Position numbers and translations under genes: made by a program. A DNA stretch of 64,000 bases, taken from positions 109,800,975 to 109,864,974 of the forward strand of contig CM061229.1 of assembly GCA_030844895.1 (NCBI GenBank), read 5' to 3'. This DNA comes from Ambrosia x helenae (Eukaryota; Streptophyta; Magnoliopsida; Asterales; Asteraceae). Positions 34,296-46,723 of the stretch are shown in pieces. Numbering within the stretch: the first letter of the stretch is position 1; every line of letters starts with the position of its first letter. The notes below the pieces were generated by a model, which saw nothing but the letters and a program-made list of their open reading frames with translations, was not told where the DNA came from and did not search any database.

Positions 34296-35839
34296 ACTCT
34301 CTTTTGGTTGTACAATTAAACTTGGTGTTAAATATACCTATTTTCCTTTAAATTTACTAAAACGTACCCTTACTCAAGTATTACATTAATACAACTCACG
34401 TTATTTTTGTTTCTTTCCATTTTCTTATATTATGTTATTATTAAAAAAACAATTTTATATTTTTAAAGAACATTATAAACACGTTTTCCTTTTAATGAAG
34501 GAGCGGGGCTATTGAAGTATTGATACACTCCTCATAACTATTTTGACGCCTTTCAAAAAAAAAAAAAAAAAAAAAAAAACTATTTTGACACCCTTCATAG
34601 TCTATCTCTCTATATTCATTGGCGAAGCTTTGTTGACGTAGCCCCACCCTTTCTTTGCTTGGTAGTATAAATTTACGCGTTTTCGTTCAAAAGTTTTATA
34701 TGTATTGAGTCCGCTCCCTTCGTTTTAAAGATCCCATAACTTTCGGCTCATGTGAATTTTTTTCAAGCTCCGCCAGTATCTATATCTATATATTTATATA
34801 TGCATATATTGAGAAAGATAGAGTGGGGAGTGTACCAAAAATAATCCAATTAAGACAAGTGAGAATGGTCATTTTATTTCTATAACTTTAGACAAAGAGT
34901 CGTAACTTGCTGGCTCTCTTCAATTTTTTATTTTACTTTATTTTTAGGCATAATGAGTTACATGTATTTTTTTAAACAAAATTAAGTGTTATGTCTAGAA
35001 AATATAACAACAAAAAAATATTGCAAAATTATATGCATGTATATTCAAATCAATACGCATTTGCGATACATATATTATTATTTCGATTCATATTCTCTTT
35101 TCTTTTTCTTGCTTATCTCGATCACCTCTTTTTTGTTCATCCTTTTCACTATCTTGGTTTACCACTTCTAGTCCCCTAATCAAAATCAATCTTGCATATC
35201 ATAATATTGATTTTAATTTCTCTGGCAGATCAGTATTAAAATTTTAGAGGTAACGCTCAATATTTTATTTATCGTACTTTCACACAATGTAAACAAAACA
35301 AAAATAAAAATACGGTAAGAAATAAAGTTAAACACATGCCTAATATATATGTTTCTCCCATTTGGTTTTTGAAAGCTTGAAATCAAGCCATTCTCTTTTT
35401 TACTTTATCAAAAGTTTATCTTTCAACTACACAACTTAAAACATTTTTCAAATACTCATCTCCCATTTGATTGCATAAATCCATCTGGATAAGATTCATT
35501 TTTGGTAAAAACATCTTTTAACAGTGGCGGTTGCAACCAGTAAAATCAACAGTAGCTTCAATATCCAATAACCAAAGGAAAAGTATTATGTTTTGCAGTT
35601 TTCACCATTACATGAACAAAATCACACATTCCATCCAATTTTGCAAATGTATCATGTTCCTTTAAAGTGTGATTAAAGACAATAAGATTACCCGAAAAAG
35701 ACCCTCTTTCTTCTTTGCTAAAGTTATTTGGATACATCTCATAAAATGCCACTATCTTAGATATGTCAAATTGTACAATGATTTAAACCAGACACATTTT
35801 CTATCAAACTAGTTGATACCTCATTGAATTGATTTTCAC
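34296..35839. other. No gene seen
   Basis: AT-rich sequence with a poly(A) run of about 25 bases near 34556-34580 and (TA) stretches near 34780. No supported gene. Confidence 0.45.
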
Positions 35840-36010
35840 CCATCATCCATCATCATACTCAGTAAATCCCACCAATACCAAAGTTAAGGTGGGTCTAAGA
35901 AGAGTAAGATGTAGGCAGTCTTACCTCTACCCTGTAGGAATAGAGAGACTGTTTACCCCCGGCTTGATAGTAGTTTTGCATCAAGCCTTGGACGTAAGAA
36001 ACATAACACT
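35840..36010 (-). mobile_element. SINE-like repeat (Au/TS-type), copy 1
   Basis: On the minus strand the body (CAGTCTCTCTATTCCTACAGGG, then GTAAGACTGCCTACATCTTACTC and GGTGGGATTTACTGAGT) ends in an ATGATG-type tail. It matches the 48474-48605 copy in the KUP intron and the widely distributed plant Au/TS-type SINE 3' region. The 5' end is not fixed. Confidence 0.6.
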
Positions 36011-37309
36011 TAACACTCATGACAGATGCCGATTGGTGGATGTACCCCTTGTCTTTCGACTATTAACGCCACTACATGATGCATAATTAACCGTCCGCTG
36101 CTTTTAATGTTATTTTTACGAAACTAGTAAAATAGTGTTAGAATTAGTGCAATTTCACTCCCCCTCACTCACACACACACACACACATATATTATTTTCT
36201 AGTTTTTGGATTTGCATATCGAATACCGTATTGAAAATTTTCAACTTCAACATGATGTCGATTGGTAATGACATCCTTTGGTTTTATTGATTACCATAAC
36301 TTTTCATCTTACCTAACATTTCAATCTTAATTTTTCTTTTCACAAAAAAAGATGTCACTCTTGCCAACATCAAACCAAATATGTTGTCTTAGAATATTAG
36401 TGTGCTCGGTTTGTTCTATTTATTAACTTAGTCGCTTCTAATAAGTCTTGACACTTTTTTTAAGATGTTTGATAGAGCATTTGTGAGGCCTTATATATTT
36501 GAACTTGGACCAATATCATTGTATTTAGTATTGAAGGAATTGAACTTTGACCGATACCATTATTTTCTTACATATCATTAGTAATATTTGAGTTTGGATC
36601 GATATCATCATTTTTGTGAAAATTTCTTTTAAGAAGATTGCTAATAAGAACTTGTTTAGATTGTGGTTTCATCTTCCAAGAACCCTAAATAATTGCACAG
36701 AAGCCAAAACCATAATCAATTGTACATAAAGTAATAAACCTATATCAAATGTAAATCATAGTCAATTAAATCTTAATCAATTGCATATAAGCCCTGAAAA
36801 CCTAAAATCAAACCTGAAAACAATTACACATAAACCATAAACTAACCTAAATCATAATCAAGTAAACCCTAATCAGCGTACATAAACCCTTGAAAATCCA
36901 ATTGCACAATTGCACATAAACATGATTTAAATAACCAAATATAATTTAGAACAATAAAGGTTGATACCTGACTATACCTGAGCAGGGTTGCACTGTCACA
37001 CATCAGGGATGACGGGGATGTGCGCACCGAGCAAGGAGCTAGTGGCGACATGGCGGGTGGCCTGCTAGCGGTTAATGCAGCGGTAGGGCAGGGTCGCCTG
37101 ATGCTTTTTGTCGACTGTTATGTTCATTGATGCTTCTTTTCTTTTGTTTTTCCCTTTCAAATTTTAACCAAATTAATTGGGTTCAAGCCTTATGGGCTTC
37201 TGCCTTATAATTAACAAATAGAATGGGTCAATGCCTAAATGGGTTATAGACTTTAGGGTTTCCAGTTTTTTAAAGTTGAGCTAATAATAAAACTTGGAGG
37301 GTGTTTTGG
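36011..37309. other. No gene seen
   Basis: AT-rich DNA with a (CA)n run near 36171-36186 and a short GC-rich patch at 36960-37100 that could be a worn exon or repeat. I do not recognise a product. Confidence 0.4.
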
Positions 37310-37440
37310 GTTTTATTAAAAACATTGAGGGGTAGCGTTTATAATTTCAGGGTAATGTAATACAAAAACACGTAAAAAAATTTTACACTACGCTGGAAAA
37401 GTTGAGGGGTAGCGAGCGCTACCCCTCCCAATAGTATATA
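37310..37440. mobile_element. Short dispersed repeat (GGGGTAGCG type)
   Basis: This about 130-bp segment (GAGGGGTAGCG, ACACGTAAAAAAATTTTACACTACGC, AAGTTGAGGGGTAGCG) has an inverted relative at about 48870-48995 in the KUP gene intron. It behaves as a MITE-sized dispersed repeat. Its ends and target duplication were not resolved. Confidence 0.5.
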
Positions 37441-37479
37441 TATGCCCCTGATTAATGCATGCTTTAGATGTTCTCAAGG

Positions 37480-38335
37480 AAAGAAGCAACGTTTTCAGAC
37501 CCGGACTGGACTAGGAACTGGTGCCTTGGCTGGTCTTGGTCACCGGGGTTAAACCGGCCATGCAGCGAACCGGTGGTTGGGCTGGTGAACTGACGGTGAG
37601 ACCGAAAAATGGCTGGTCGGACCGGGTTAAAAAGGGGTTGAACCAGAACTTTTTTCATTTTGTTGGATTTTTTCTAAAATTTTTGCCCATTCTTTTGGTA
37701 TGTTGGACTGATTGGACCGGTGGGGGCCTGGTTTAACATCCGGTCCGTTTTTTAAAAGACCGGAATAAAATCCACATGGTATAAATGACTTCCTTTGCTA
37801 GAGTGCTAATGGTAATGAATAGTTCTTTTCATATTCATTACGTTAACACATTGGTCGATGGCTCATGAAAATAGTGTGATAATACTACATAACGAGTATA
37901 AAGATAAAGAAAACAACGTTGTCATATTAAAGTAGATACATCCGTATAGGTATCAATTAACTAATACGACAGTGGGATGGATATTATACAACGATTTTAA
38001 AGATTGATGCTTTCTGCTAAATCATAAAGTTTAAAAATTTGATCATGGAACCAAGCAGTACAGAAGTTTAAAAAGTTGATCATGAAACTGAGCAAGACTG
38101 ACTTGAGCGGTTTTAACAGTTCCAACGATTTTAATCCACCACCAACACTTTGTTGTCTTAATTTCAATGTTTTAAAAACCGTTTTTTATACTATACCAGA
38201 TTGAGCTAAAAAACGGTTTAACTGGCCGTACCGGACGGTTTAATCGGGTATAGCAACTGGTTCTACCAGACGGTTTAACTGGTTATACCGGCCGGTTTGA
38301 ACCGGGATTTAACAGTTATTACTATTTGAAGATGA
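37480..38335. repeat. Relics rich in ACCGG/GGTTTAAC words
   Basis: Two patches (37490-37765 and 38160-38330) consist of variants of ACCGGTT, GGTTGGACC and GGTTTAACTGG. They look like subterminal regions of hAT-type elements, in inverted orientation to each other. No ORF is credible. Confidence 0.4.
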
Positions 38336-38370
38336 TTAAAAATATATTTGATCTATGTTATATAGTTTAA

Positions 38371-38476
38371 CTAGTTTTTATCCCGGGAGCGTCCCGGGTT
38401 GAAATATCTAATATGACATAATAAAATATCTAATATAACAACATAATTAATGACTTGTCAATATATGATTAATGAA

Positions 38477-38519
<43 letters not shown>

Positions 38520-39111
38520 TATTTTAAACAAATCTCTGCCAAATAAGGAAAAAGTTATTTATTAAAATATCGAACGCATTAGTCTAAGGGTTATGTGATG
38601 CGTTAAAACTTTCATGGTATATGATCAGGTATATAGTTCGGGTATTTGGGTTTGTGGTTTCAGGTAATTGGGTCGGGTATCACCTAATCCCAGGTCCGAC
38701 CCAAACCCACAATTTTTTTTAAAATAATCCCAAACCTAACACAATACCAGTCGGGTTACAAAAAATAGTCGATTTTTTTCTCCGTTTTTTATATAGCACT
38801 ATGGTACTCGTTGGAAAGATAATAAAACGCTCGCTAAATTTGGTGTAATTTTTTTCTTTAAAATAATCTCGTATATAAAAGATATTAACGTTTAAAAGTT
38901 ATGAGAGGAAACATGAGAGAGAAAATAATAAAGATTTAATATTTATATTTAATAGGTGATGTATTTAATAGATTAGGTTAAACCATATTTATTCCTTTTT
39001 TTTAATTGGTTTAGAATTGCCACATCACATCCTATGTGGCATCTCTCAAATAAGAGATTGCATAAGAGTATGACATGTATGATTAATCCCTTTGCAATAT
39101 ATATATATAGA
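38371..39111 (-). mobile_element. Non-autonomous Helitron Y, 741 bp
   Basis: On the minus strand it begins TCTATATATATATATTGC at 39111 and ends with the perfect hairpin CCCGGGACGCTCCCGGG, AT-rich spacer, and CTAG at 38374-38371, followed by T. A relative with the same interior lies on the plus strand at 63112-63761, which supports both boundaries. It contains an (ATT)n run at 38476-38520. No helicase gene is present, so mobilisation would be in trans. Confidence 0.8.
38476..38520. repeat. (ATT)n microsatellite inside Helitron Y
   Basis: Around 15 uninterrupted ATT repeats. The related Helitron at 63.1-63.8 kb has a shorter AAT run at the equivalent place. Confidence 0.85.
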
Positions 39112-39180
39112 CTAGTAAGGAACCCGCGCGTTGCAGCGGCGCTGAAAATTTTCAATGCGGTACTCGTTTTATGTTAGCTT
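39112..39180 (-). mobile_element. 3' end of Helitron X (5' end not located)
   Basis: The minus-strand sequence reads a GC-rich hairpin region (GCCGCTGCAACGCGCGGG), GTTCCTTA, then CTAG ending at 39112, followed by the T that starts Helitron Y. The element extends to higher coordinates; its 5' end was not identified. Only the terminal part is given here. Confidence 0.65.
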
Positions 39181-39199
39181 ATCAATCATCATGTGATAT

Positions 39200-41012
39200 A
39201 CGTTATTGTACTCATGTTAGATGTTTGAAATGTTCCCAAAAATCGTTACTTGTAAAAGAGATCAGCTACACTTAATCCACTATAATGAAAAATATAAAGA
39301 AATGTTGCAAGAGCACCAAAGATTACTCCAAATGTGAATGGATGGGCATACATGTTTCTTAAGAACATGGTTCTTATCTTAACTGAAATGAGAAATGTGT
39401 TGGTGCAACAAAAATGTAGCTAGGATAAACGTTTAAACAGGCTGCTGGAATCCAATCACATAAAGATGAAGAATTTACCATCTCGACAACTCTATTGATG
39501 GTTAGGGCCATATTATTAGTGTCGTTTAATCGAGTCCTGAGTGTGTCACTTGATTTCCAAGTCGCGCGCGTGAGTGATTGGCCGATTATCTCTCCATCCA
39601 GTTGATTGCGTGACGCCAACTTTTCAGCCCAATAACTTCGCTTTCATAAATTGCGGATCGATTTAGCCACCACCACTGAATTGATTATCATTTATTTTAT
39701 TTGTGTATTATTACAATCTAGAACACTATGACTTCTTTGTATTTTGTCTCTAGTTATACATCTTTTGGAGCTTGATATTTAGCTTCCGGAAATTTGAACA
39801 AAGACAGGAAGATTTTGGAAATCACCAATTTGCTTAATACAACGACAAATATTAAAAATGGCACGCTTATAGTTAAATCAACACCGCACCACAATGTAAC
39901 AAATATAACACCAATTCATCATTCATTCATTTTTTATTATATTCTTACTCAAAATGTTCTAGACTATAGCACCACAATGTAACAAATATAATACCAATTC
40001 ACCACCACCGCCGCCGCCACCACCCACCACCGCTGCTACTGTCACATATCACCATCACCACCCACCATTACCGCCACTAACCACCACTCACCACAACCAC
40101 TAACCACCAATTTTATTCCTTCGTCTTTTCCTGCATATCCAACAACACAAAGTAATGTTTTGTTTCATTCCCATATGGCAACCAAACAAGACATGTAATG
40201 GTAATGATCCATTCCATTATCTTTTCCATTCCATTCCATCATCCATTCCATTACCCTATATCAAACAGACCCTTAGTTTATCACTCCTCCTGTGATATGT
40301 TGTATAGTACTTCTGGTAGTTTCTTTATTTGCATAATATTTTACAAAAAAATATCATGATAATTGTTTTTATTCTTATTAATATTCGTTCTTCATCACCA
40401 TCCGTATATAATACATGCAACGAATCACCATCCGTATATAATACATGCAACAAAAAACAAATAAAAATTCAAAGTCTATAAAAAATGCAACTAATTTTCA
40501 TAAATCATGTGTCAAACAGGAATTTAAATCAACTATTATCCACTTATTTGCTAATCTATGTTGGATTAATCGGTTTGTTTAAGTGTCTTGTGTCCATCAC
40601 ATGGGTTATGAGTTGTTTGGTTTATTTGGCACTTAATAGTTTAATGATTAATAGGTTAGATTGGTATTTAGGTTGAATTGAATCTTGAGGTTACGGTTTA
40701 GGAAGACATAGACGTTGGATAAAGGAAATAGAAAAAAAGTTTAATTGGTCGTTAGGTTGAATTAGCATTTTAGTGCTTCTTTTTTCCTTCCCACGATTTG
40801 TTTGTATGGCTATATAAAAGCCTTTTCAATGTTAATAAATGATGCAACAACTTTTCTATTTCTTTACTGTTTACAAGCTTTCTTCTTATTCTATACATGG
40901 ATACGTAAGTACGTAAGGAGTTGAGTGTGTGTTTTAGCTTAATCTATATGATAATATTAGCATTTCACTTAATGGCCACCAAACTTTATCTTATATTCCA
41001 TATTAAGTCACT
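39200..41012. other. No gene seen
   Basis: AT-rich DNA with a CCACCACCGCC-type low-complexity stretch at about 39998-40110 and a direct repeat near 40390-40450 (two copies of a 25-bp ATCACCATCCGTATATAATA-containing unit). No supported coding exon. Confidence 0.4.
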
Positions 41013-41447
41013 AAAAGGCCATCGTCTTGACCAAGGACGAAGGATTGTGAGGGCCAGGGGTGGCCCTGGCCCCCCTCCCTGTTTTTTGGCGCATTAGTGG
41101 AAATTTGAGATTTTCGTAGGTAAATTTAGTCCGGGTTGAGTCCGGCCCCCGCCGATTTACCACTACCGATCGAAAAAAATTGAGTTCGGCCCCCGCCGAT
41201 TGGCGAACTAAGCTTCGCCCCTGGTCTTGACCAACATTTATCAACACCATGAGCCTAAAATTATTCATGATTTAAATTAGTATAAAAGGTTGAAAAATAC
41301 TCCATACCAAAAACAATAACTAGAAAAGCGGAAACCCAATGTTGTATATTGATTCGAAATAAAAATAATGGCCCCTATAAAACAAAGGAAAAAAATGGTA
41401 CGGTGGCATAAGGATCATTTGTAACAAGCCAAGACGATGGCCTTTTT
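41013..41447. mobile_element. Inverted-repeat element (AAAAGGCCATCGTCTTG termini) containing a second insertion
   Basis: The 17-bp terminal repeats AAAAGGCCATCGTCTTG are at 41013-41029 and, nearly perfectly inverted, at 41431-41447. Inside the left end an insertion at 41035-41223 is flanked by the 11-bp direct repeat GTCTTGACCAA (41024-41034 and 41224-41234). That insert has GGCCCCCGCCGATT repeats and CAGGGGCGAAGC-type ends, like Mutator-type MITEs. Neither part codes for protein. Confidence 0.55.
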
Positions 41448-43445
41448 TGCCATTTAAGAGGCTAAATACTAATGATAATGTCTGACTTGTATTCCATTAA
41501 ACCCGCCTCAACTTCCCTTTAATTAACCCTAGTGTCACATTACAAAATATTACGACTAAAGCATTCCCACAAAAGTTCCTATCATACGGGTCGAAATGGG
41601 TTTGGGTCAAGACAGATAATTTCTAATGAGTGTCAATATGGGTCAGATGAGATTGGACAGGAACACAAAACACTTCTAATCCACATTTTTCAAACTTTAT
41701 GAAAAGATTAATGTGATCTTTCATTATAGGCGTACATAAATAATCTTACGTTCGCTATCGGGGAAGGAATAACCAAATAATTACTAAATGTAATTAAAAT
41801 CCCCCACTAAAGACTATCATTGTAGATAAAACTAACAGTGATGGCAATTCCTGGATGCGGAAACAGATCAGGATAAAACTTATTGTTTTGGTAACAAACA
41901 ATTAAAACGGGATGGATCTGGTTGGTTAGGCCAAACACATGACCAGAAAATTATATTTTTTAATTGATAGCCGAGTCAAACAATATTAAAAATAGCTTAC
42001 ATCATTCTTGAGTGTCTTCAGAAGACAATCAACGGATCTCAAATCATAATAACATCAAGAAAAGAAAAATTCTAAAGATCGAACTTGAGCAGAGGAGGAA
42101 GACCAAAGGCCAAAGGCTTATCCATGATCTTTATCCAATGCTTTCTAAGCAGATTTACTCCAAACTTCTTATGCTTTATCACACAACCCCTTAATTCAAT
42201 AACTTAATTAAAGATTAAACAATTAATTGTTATATTGTCGAAGCAACTCACCAACTATTTAAAACGAAAATTGCATAGCAAGTTTTCAAGTCAACCCAAG
42301 TTTACCTGCTTCTACCCCTACAAAATTGGTTGCCAATTTATTTTTTCACGCATCACTGCATAAGCTTTACACTTTTACTAAAGCTGATGCTTCTTTTGTC
42401 AAATCAACCTTTTCATTTCTGAATCTTCACTGTGTTTTTATAAAGATTTAAAGTTATAATGATTCAGATCAGAATATTATCCTTAAACTTATGTTTGTCT
42501 GCCTAAGAAGGATCTTGAACATATAAGCAAAAGCATCAAACTTGAAATAGTGAAGAAGTTAAAGAAATATCAAGATCGAATAACGAATGCACATCATACG
42601 CGACCCCGAAACCTGGTTAAAGCATCATTAAGATAGGCCTCGTCAACTTAAAATCTCTAACAGGTACATGAATGCCCAATGTTCTATGAATGTCTTGTTT
42701 GTCTTGTATCTTCAACTCCTAATTCATTTTATTTTCCTCTTCTTTTTACTTGTTAATAATAAGAGAGTCTGATGAACAAACTACTATATAAGGATCGTTT
42801 AAGTAGAGACTAATGCATGTTTTAATGTGTTAGTATAGCTGGGATAATCTAAATCCAATTCGATAAGTTAGTCGATTTGTTAGTCGGGTTGCTGTATATC
42901 TACAACAATAACAAAAATAACTATATGATTAACCAAGTACTCAGTGCACGTTTGTACCTTCCCAAACATTTGCAACTTGAACGGAGCCCCTCGATCCTCT
43001 TGTTAACCAAGTCTGACCGCATTGACCGATTTGAATCAGTTGACCACTGCTGACCAGGTTTGACCGTACTCAGACTCATCCCCAAATCAGTTACACGCTG
43101 AAATTAAAGAAAAATGTCAACACTACCAACCGCACCACCTTATGATATTATAGGTAAATTCAAATTGTTTAGTTAATCAAATTTTACTCTTTCTAATCCT
43201 TGTACATGGCCCTTGGATTAGTTTTTGTTGAAGTAAGAAAACACATAGGACTCGCTGTGAATTAATCAAATTATGCCTAATCTATAATTACAAAAGGAAC
43301 TTTGATGCACTACCACGTTTTCAAGCACTCTTCAAAGTCAACATAAGAGCATGCGTATTAAATTATATTTTCATATTCATGTTTATGACTTTGAAATCAT
43401 TTCTAAAAACAACAACATGAATTCGAAAAGAAATACAAAATATAC
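41448..43445. other. No gene supported
   Basis: AT-rich. A 60-codon frame at 42012-42194 is Lys/Arg-rich, but matches no family I can defend. Short TTGACC words cluster near 43010-43070. Confidence 0.4.
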
Positions 43446-44252
43446 CTCATGGTGCAACTGGACTCGAACTCGGTTTGTGCTCTTGAACTTTCAGCAACTT
43501 CTGCCTGAAACAAAACAAAACAAAACAAAATCCAATTAGGGTTATAAGATTCGAGAATTTTAAAAACTAATAATAGAGTTTTGACCTTAGCCGGATCACG
43601 TAAAACTTTCATTCTCTTGAATCATTACCCTCATTAACAGTGGAATATATAGCCGGATCACGTAGACACAAAAACATATGATATCATCTAAGAATAACAA
43701 TTTCAAACAGTCTAGCATACGAAAAAGCAGTCCATACTCGACACTAATATGATCAAATAAAAGATTCTTTATCATAATAAACATAAATGCGATATGTAAA
43801 TAAGATAACTATTAATATATGAACACAATACACTTGATTTGAGTTCCATTGAACAAACAACACACACACATATTTTTCAGTTCCATTCAACACACACACT
43901 CACAACACTCAAAATCAATGATTTGCATACAACTTACAAAACACAAAATTAAACAGTTATGAAAATTCATACCTTGGATGGATTAAGAACAGAGTCCGAG
44001 ATTAAACAGAAGATTAATATGTAAAAAACAGCCTGCATCATGAACAACAAATAAAAAAATATAAACCAAAACCTAACACAACAAATCAAAATAACCAACA
44101 ATGAAAACCAAAAGGCAGAAAGCAAAAAATAATATTACTGAGAGTAAAGAAGCACACTTTCAAACACTAATAAAAAATAAAAATAATTACCAGAGGATGT
44201 AACTAACAAAACTCAAAACATTGATAGAATTAAAGATGTGTGATTTTATAGA
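43446..44252 (-). other. Candidate spliced transcript, unknown, minus strand
   Basis: On the minus strand a TATA-like CTATAAAATC (44251-44242) precedes a short leader ending at a GT donor (exon end 44191). A 60-nt exon (44032-43973) lies between GATGCAG and GTATGAA. A further likely exon ends at 43586, and a 59-nt exon (43504-43446) lies between a pyrimidine tract plus TTTCAG and GTATATT. The last one could encode AEVAESSRAQTEFESSCTM. I do not recognise the product. It may be a non-coding RNA, a decayed gene or chance. Confidence 0.2.
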
Positions 44253-44819
44253 AGAGGATTGAGGTATGAATTACCAACCATTTGAATTGCTCGCCCATTT
44301 TATCAATTTCCCCCTTTATGATTTATCTTTTAGAAATGAAAAAAGAAGAAGGGAAGACCTTCTTCATTTATATGCCAGTTGTCGAACCATTTGTTGCTCA
44401 AAAGCCTGCCCATTTCATCCATTCATTTGCCAGGTATGTCTTCACATTTGAACCAACTTGAACCATTTAGGGTAATTTCTTCGATTGGACCAGAGAAGGG
44501 CAGAGTCTAATTGAACGACTTAGGGCAAGATTAGGAAGGAATTGAAATATGGTTTCAGAAAGTGCTTGTCGTTTTTATGAAGTCAGGGAACAAATAGGGA
44601 AGCAATTGATATTATAGAAAATACGAAATCAGAGCTTTGGTTTTTACAAAAGGTGCTTAAGTGGGTTATACACGATGCATTATGAGTTGTAACTCATAGG
44701 TTTGGTCTTTGTCTGGATTAGATTTGTGGATCAAAGTTTGTACAAGATGCTGTAAATGTTGTACATTACTTAAAAGTGGCAAATGACCATTTCTGCCCTT
44801 CGTATATGCTTATTAATAT

Positions 44820-44855
44820 AGTATAGATATAGATATAGATATAGATATAGATATT
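44820..44855. repeat. (TATAGA)n microsatellite
   Basis: About five copies of a TATAGA hexamer in AT-rich sequence. Confidence 0.8.
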
Positions 44856-45234
44856 ATGAACGTACCCTATGAACGTATTGGCTGTCATTTCTTAAATATG
44901 ACAAATGATATGTTCGGCGGATGAGTTTTAATAATTTTTTTACGAATTTGTTAACAACTTAAATTTTTGGTTCTTAAGAAATAAATTTTAAAATATAAGT
45001 TTGATTTATAAATTTGATCCTACTTATATAACACTCAAATACGAAAGTAACGGGCTAGCCTTTTAACAACTTTGAAAGTTTGAAATTTGATACAAAAAGT
45101 TGACATGATCAACTTTCATTATTGTTTTTCTTTTTAAAGTTACTTTAAGCTTTGATAAAACTCATCTAATTTTAATATGATTTATTACTTATTATGAAAA
45201 TTTTTAATAACTAAGTTAAAAATGGGGTAATCCA

Positions 45235-45556
45235 GTCCAACATTTGTAGCTCAGTTGGTTGAGGGCCTAAAGTTTCATATGAGAGGCTTTGGGTTCAATT
45301 TCCACTAGCTACATTTGGAGGACATTGGTGGAGGGGAAATGAGGGATGACCCGGCCATTGGCTTGGGTTCGTGTCCTGATCCCGACCGGTTTTACCGATT
45401 ATTTCACTGTCGTGCCTTCGGGCGGGTGAGTGGTCGGGTTTTCCCGGGAATTGGTGGCAATTGGTGGCCCGGGTACTCTCGAGTACCCGATTCGCCAAAA
45501 GGGTGCCCGAGTGTGCTCGGAAATTGATTCGTTGGCCGTTCAAAAAAAAAAAAATC
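45235..45556 (+). mobile_element. tRNA-derived SINE, complete, 322 bp
   Basis: The head has a pol III A box (TAGCTCAGTTGGTTGAG, 45247-45263) and B box (GGGTTCAATTTCC, 45290-45302), spaced as in a tRNA. A GC-rich body and a poly(A) tail (45542-45554) follow. The direct repeat GGGTAATCCA at 45225-45234 and 45557-45566 is the target-site duplication. Confidence 0.85.
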
Positions 45557-45713
45557 GGGTAATCCAAATTAAGTTATCTGATTATTTAGATTTAAATAAT
45601 CCGATTTAAATAATCCCAACTATCAGCCATTGGTCGCTACTAGTCTCAACTAACGAAATGTGTTCTGACGGTCCCACCTTTTAACATATTGTCCACTAAC
45701 AAACCATAACTAA

Positions 45714-46723
45714 GGGGGACGGGGTGCCACCAGAATTGGGCACAGGTACCCAATTACCAGTACGGTAATACCGCAACCACATGTGCTGGTAGGGCTCTCG
45801 TGAACCGTTTTCTGGTTCTTATTATTGTGCTAGTACAAAGAAATGGTCATTTTCTTGACCAATGAGAATATGCCACGTTTTCTTTCACCTTTGACCGAGA
45901 TTTTTTGACCGTGGTTTTTTTTTTACCGTTTACATTTTGACCTTTTTTTTATCTTTTACCCCTATACAAATCATACATTCACATAAAATAATTACCACGG
46001 TTAACTTTCATTAAAAATTTAAACACCATTACACAATAAACATTAAACAACCATAAACATTAATTATTAAATAAATCTCGCAACATTCGCCATGACGCAA
46101 AATGGGTGAAGTTACTCATTTGTGCATGGTAGTAGTCGCCGCACGTGCGTTGGATTGCAATGTCTTCTTGAAGATTAAGGTGCCTCTCCATTGTGGCTTC
46201 ATAGAGGACGTTCCAACGGAGACACCTGAACCAGAGAAGAATCCACCTACGAACGAGCGAATCCTTAGAGCAGTCATTTGTGCCGGTTAAATCATTGAAT
46301 ATCACCGACACCCGGTGCCAAAATGAAATTGGGGTATCGATTTCATGAACCCATGTGTTTCTCACTATCAGGTATGGCCTCGTTAACGCGATATCCTCAT
46401 TTGCATTCCACGAGACCATTTTTACGAAACGATTAAAGTATAACCGGTTTTTGGTGTGATTTTTTGTATTGAAGTTTATAGTGTTTTTATAGACCAAACC
46501 GTAATGGTACAGATTCCAAATGGTTGCAACGGTTTAAATGTAACGGTAACAAAATTAATTATCGTCTATTTTTATACAACGGTTAGTTTTCTCAAATTTA
46601 AATAAAATATAATGAAATAATCATTGGAGTGCTGCCTACAAAAAAAATGTTTCAGTGAAGTGATGTGGCAGTGTATAACTGGTTAAAATCAGTGAAAGAA
46701 TTTTTTTTTCTAGGAGTGCCCCT
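45714..46723. mobile_element. Harbinger-like remnant, about 1 kb
   Basis: TAA occurs at both ends (45711-45713 and 46724-46726), the target type of PIF/Harbinger elements. The ends are GGGG-rich (GGGGGACGGGGTGCC at the left, AGGGGCACTCC in reverse at the right), but match each other poorly. The stronger evidence is the Myb-like ORF inside, a typical second gene of this superfamily. There is no transposase gene. Confidence 0.4.
46060..46419 (-). CDS. Myb/SANT-like ORF of PIF/Harbinger type, possibly decayed
   Basis: The 119-codon frame starting MVSWNANEDIALTRPYL has a SANT-like first helix (W at residue 4 then NEDIAL), followed by FWHRVSVIFNDLTGTND, DSLVRRWILLWFRCLRWN and NFTHFASWRMLRD. This order resembles the Myb-like protein that accompanies PIF/Harbinger transposases, which is needed with the transposase for DNA binding. 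The frame remains open upstream to 46497, but the M at 46419 sits at the domain start. Some conserved Trp and Arg positions look changed, so it may not be functional. The nearest alternative is a trihelix-like host gene. Confidence 0.5.
   Translation of the reverse strand: MVSWNANEDIALTRPYLIVRNTWVHEIDTPISFWHRVSVIFNDLTGTNDCSKDSLVRRWILLWFRCLRWNVLYEATMERHLNLQEDIAIQRTCGDYYHAQMSNFTHFASWRMLRDLFNN

Noticed and set aside
42012..42194. Lys/Arg-rich 60-codon frame that faintly resembles a bHLH basic region
   Set aside because: The spacing of Glu and Arg (ELEQRR) does not fit the bHLH ExxRR pattern, there is no second helix, and no neighbouring exon supports it.
45247..45302. A and B boxes as a true tRNA gene
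   Set aside because: There is no foldable cloverleaf or anticodon stem; the poly(A) tail and 10-bp duplication identify a SINE.
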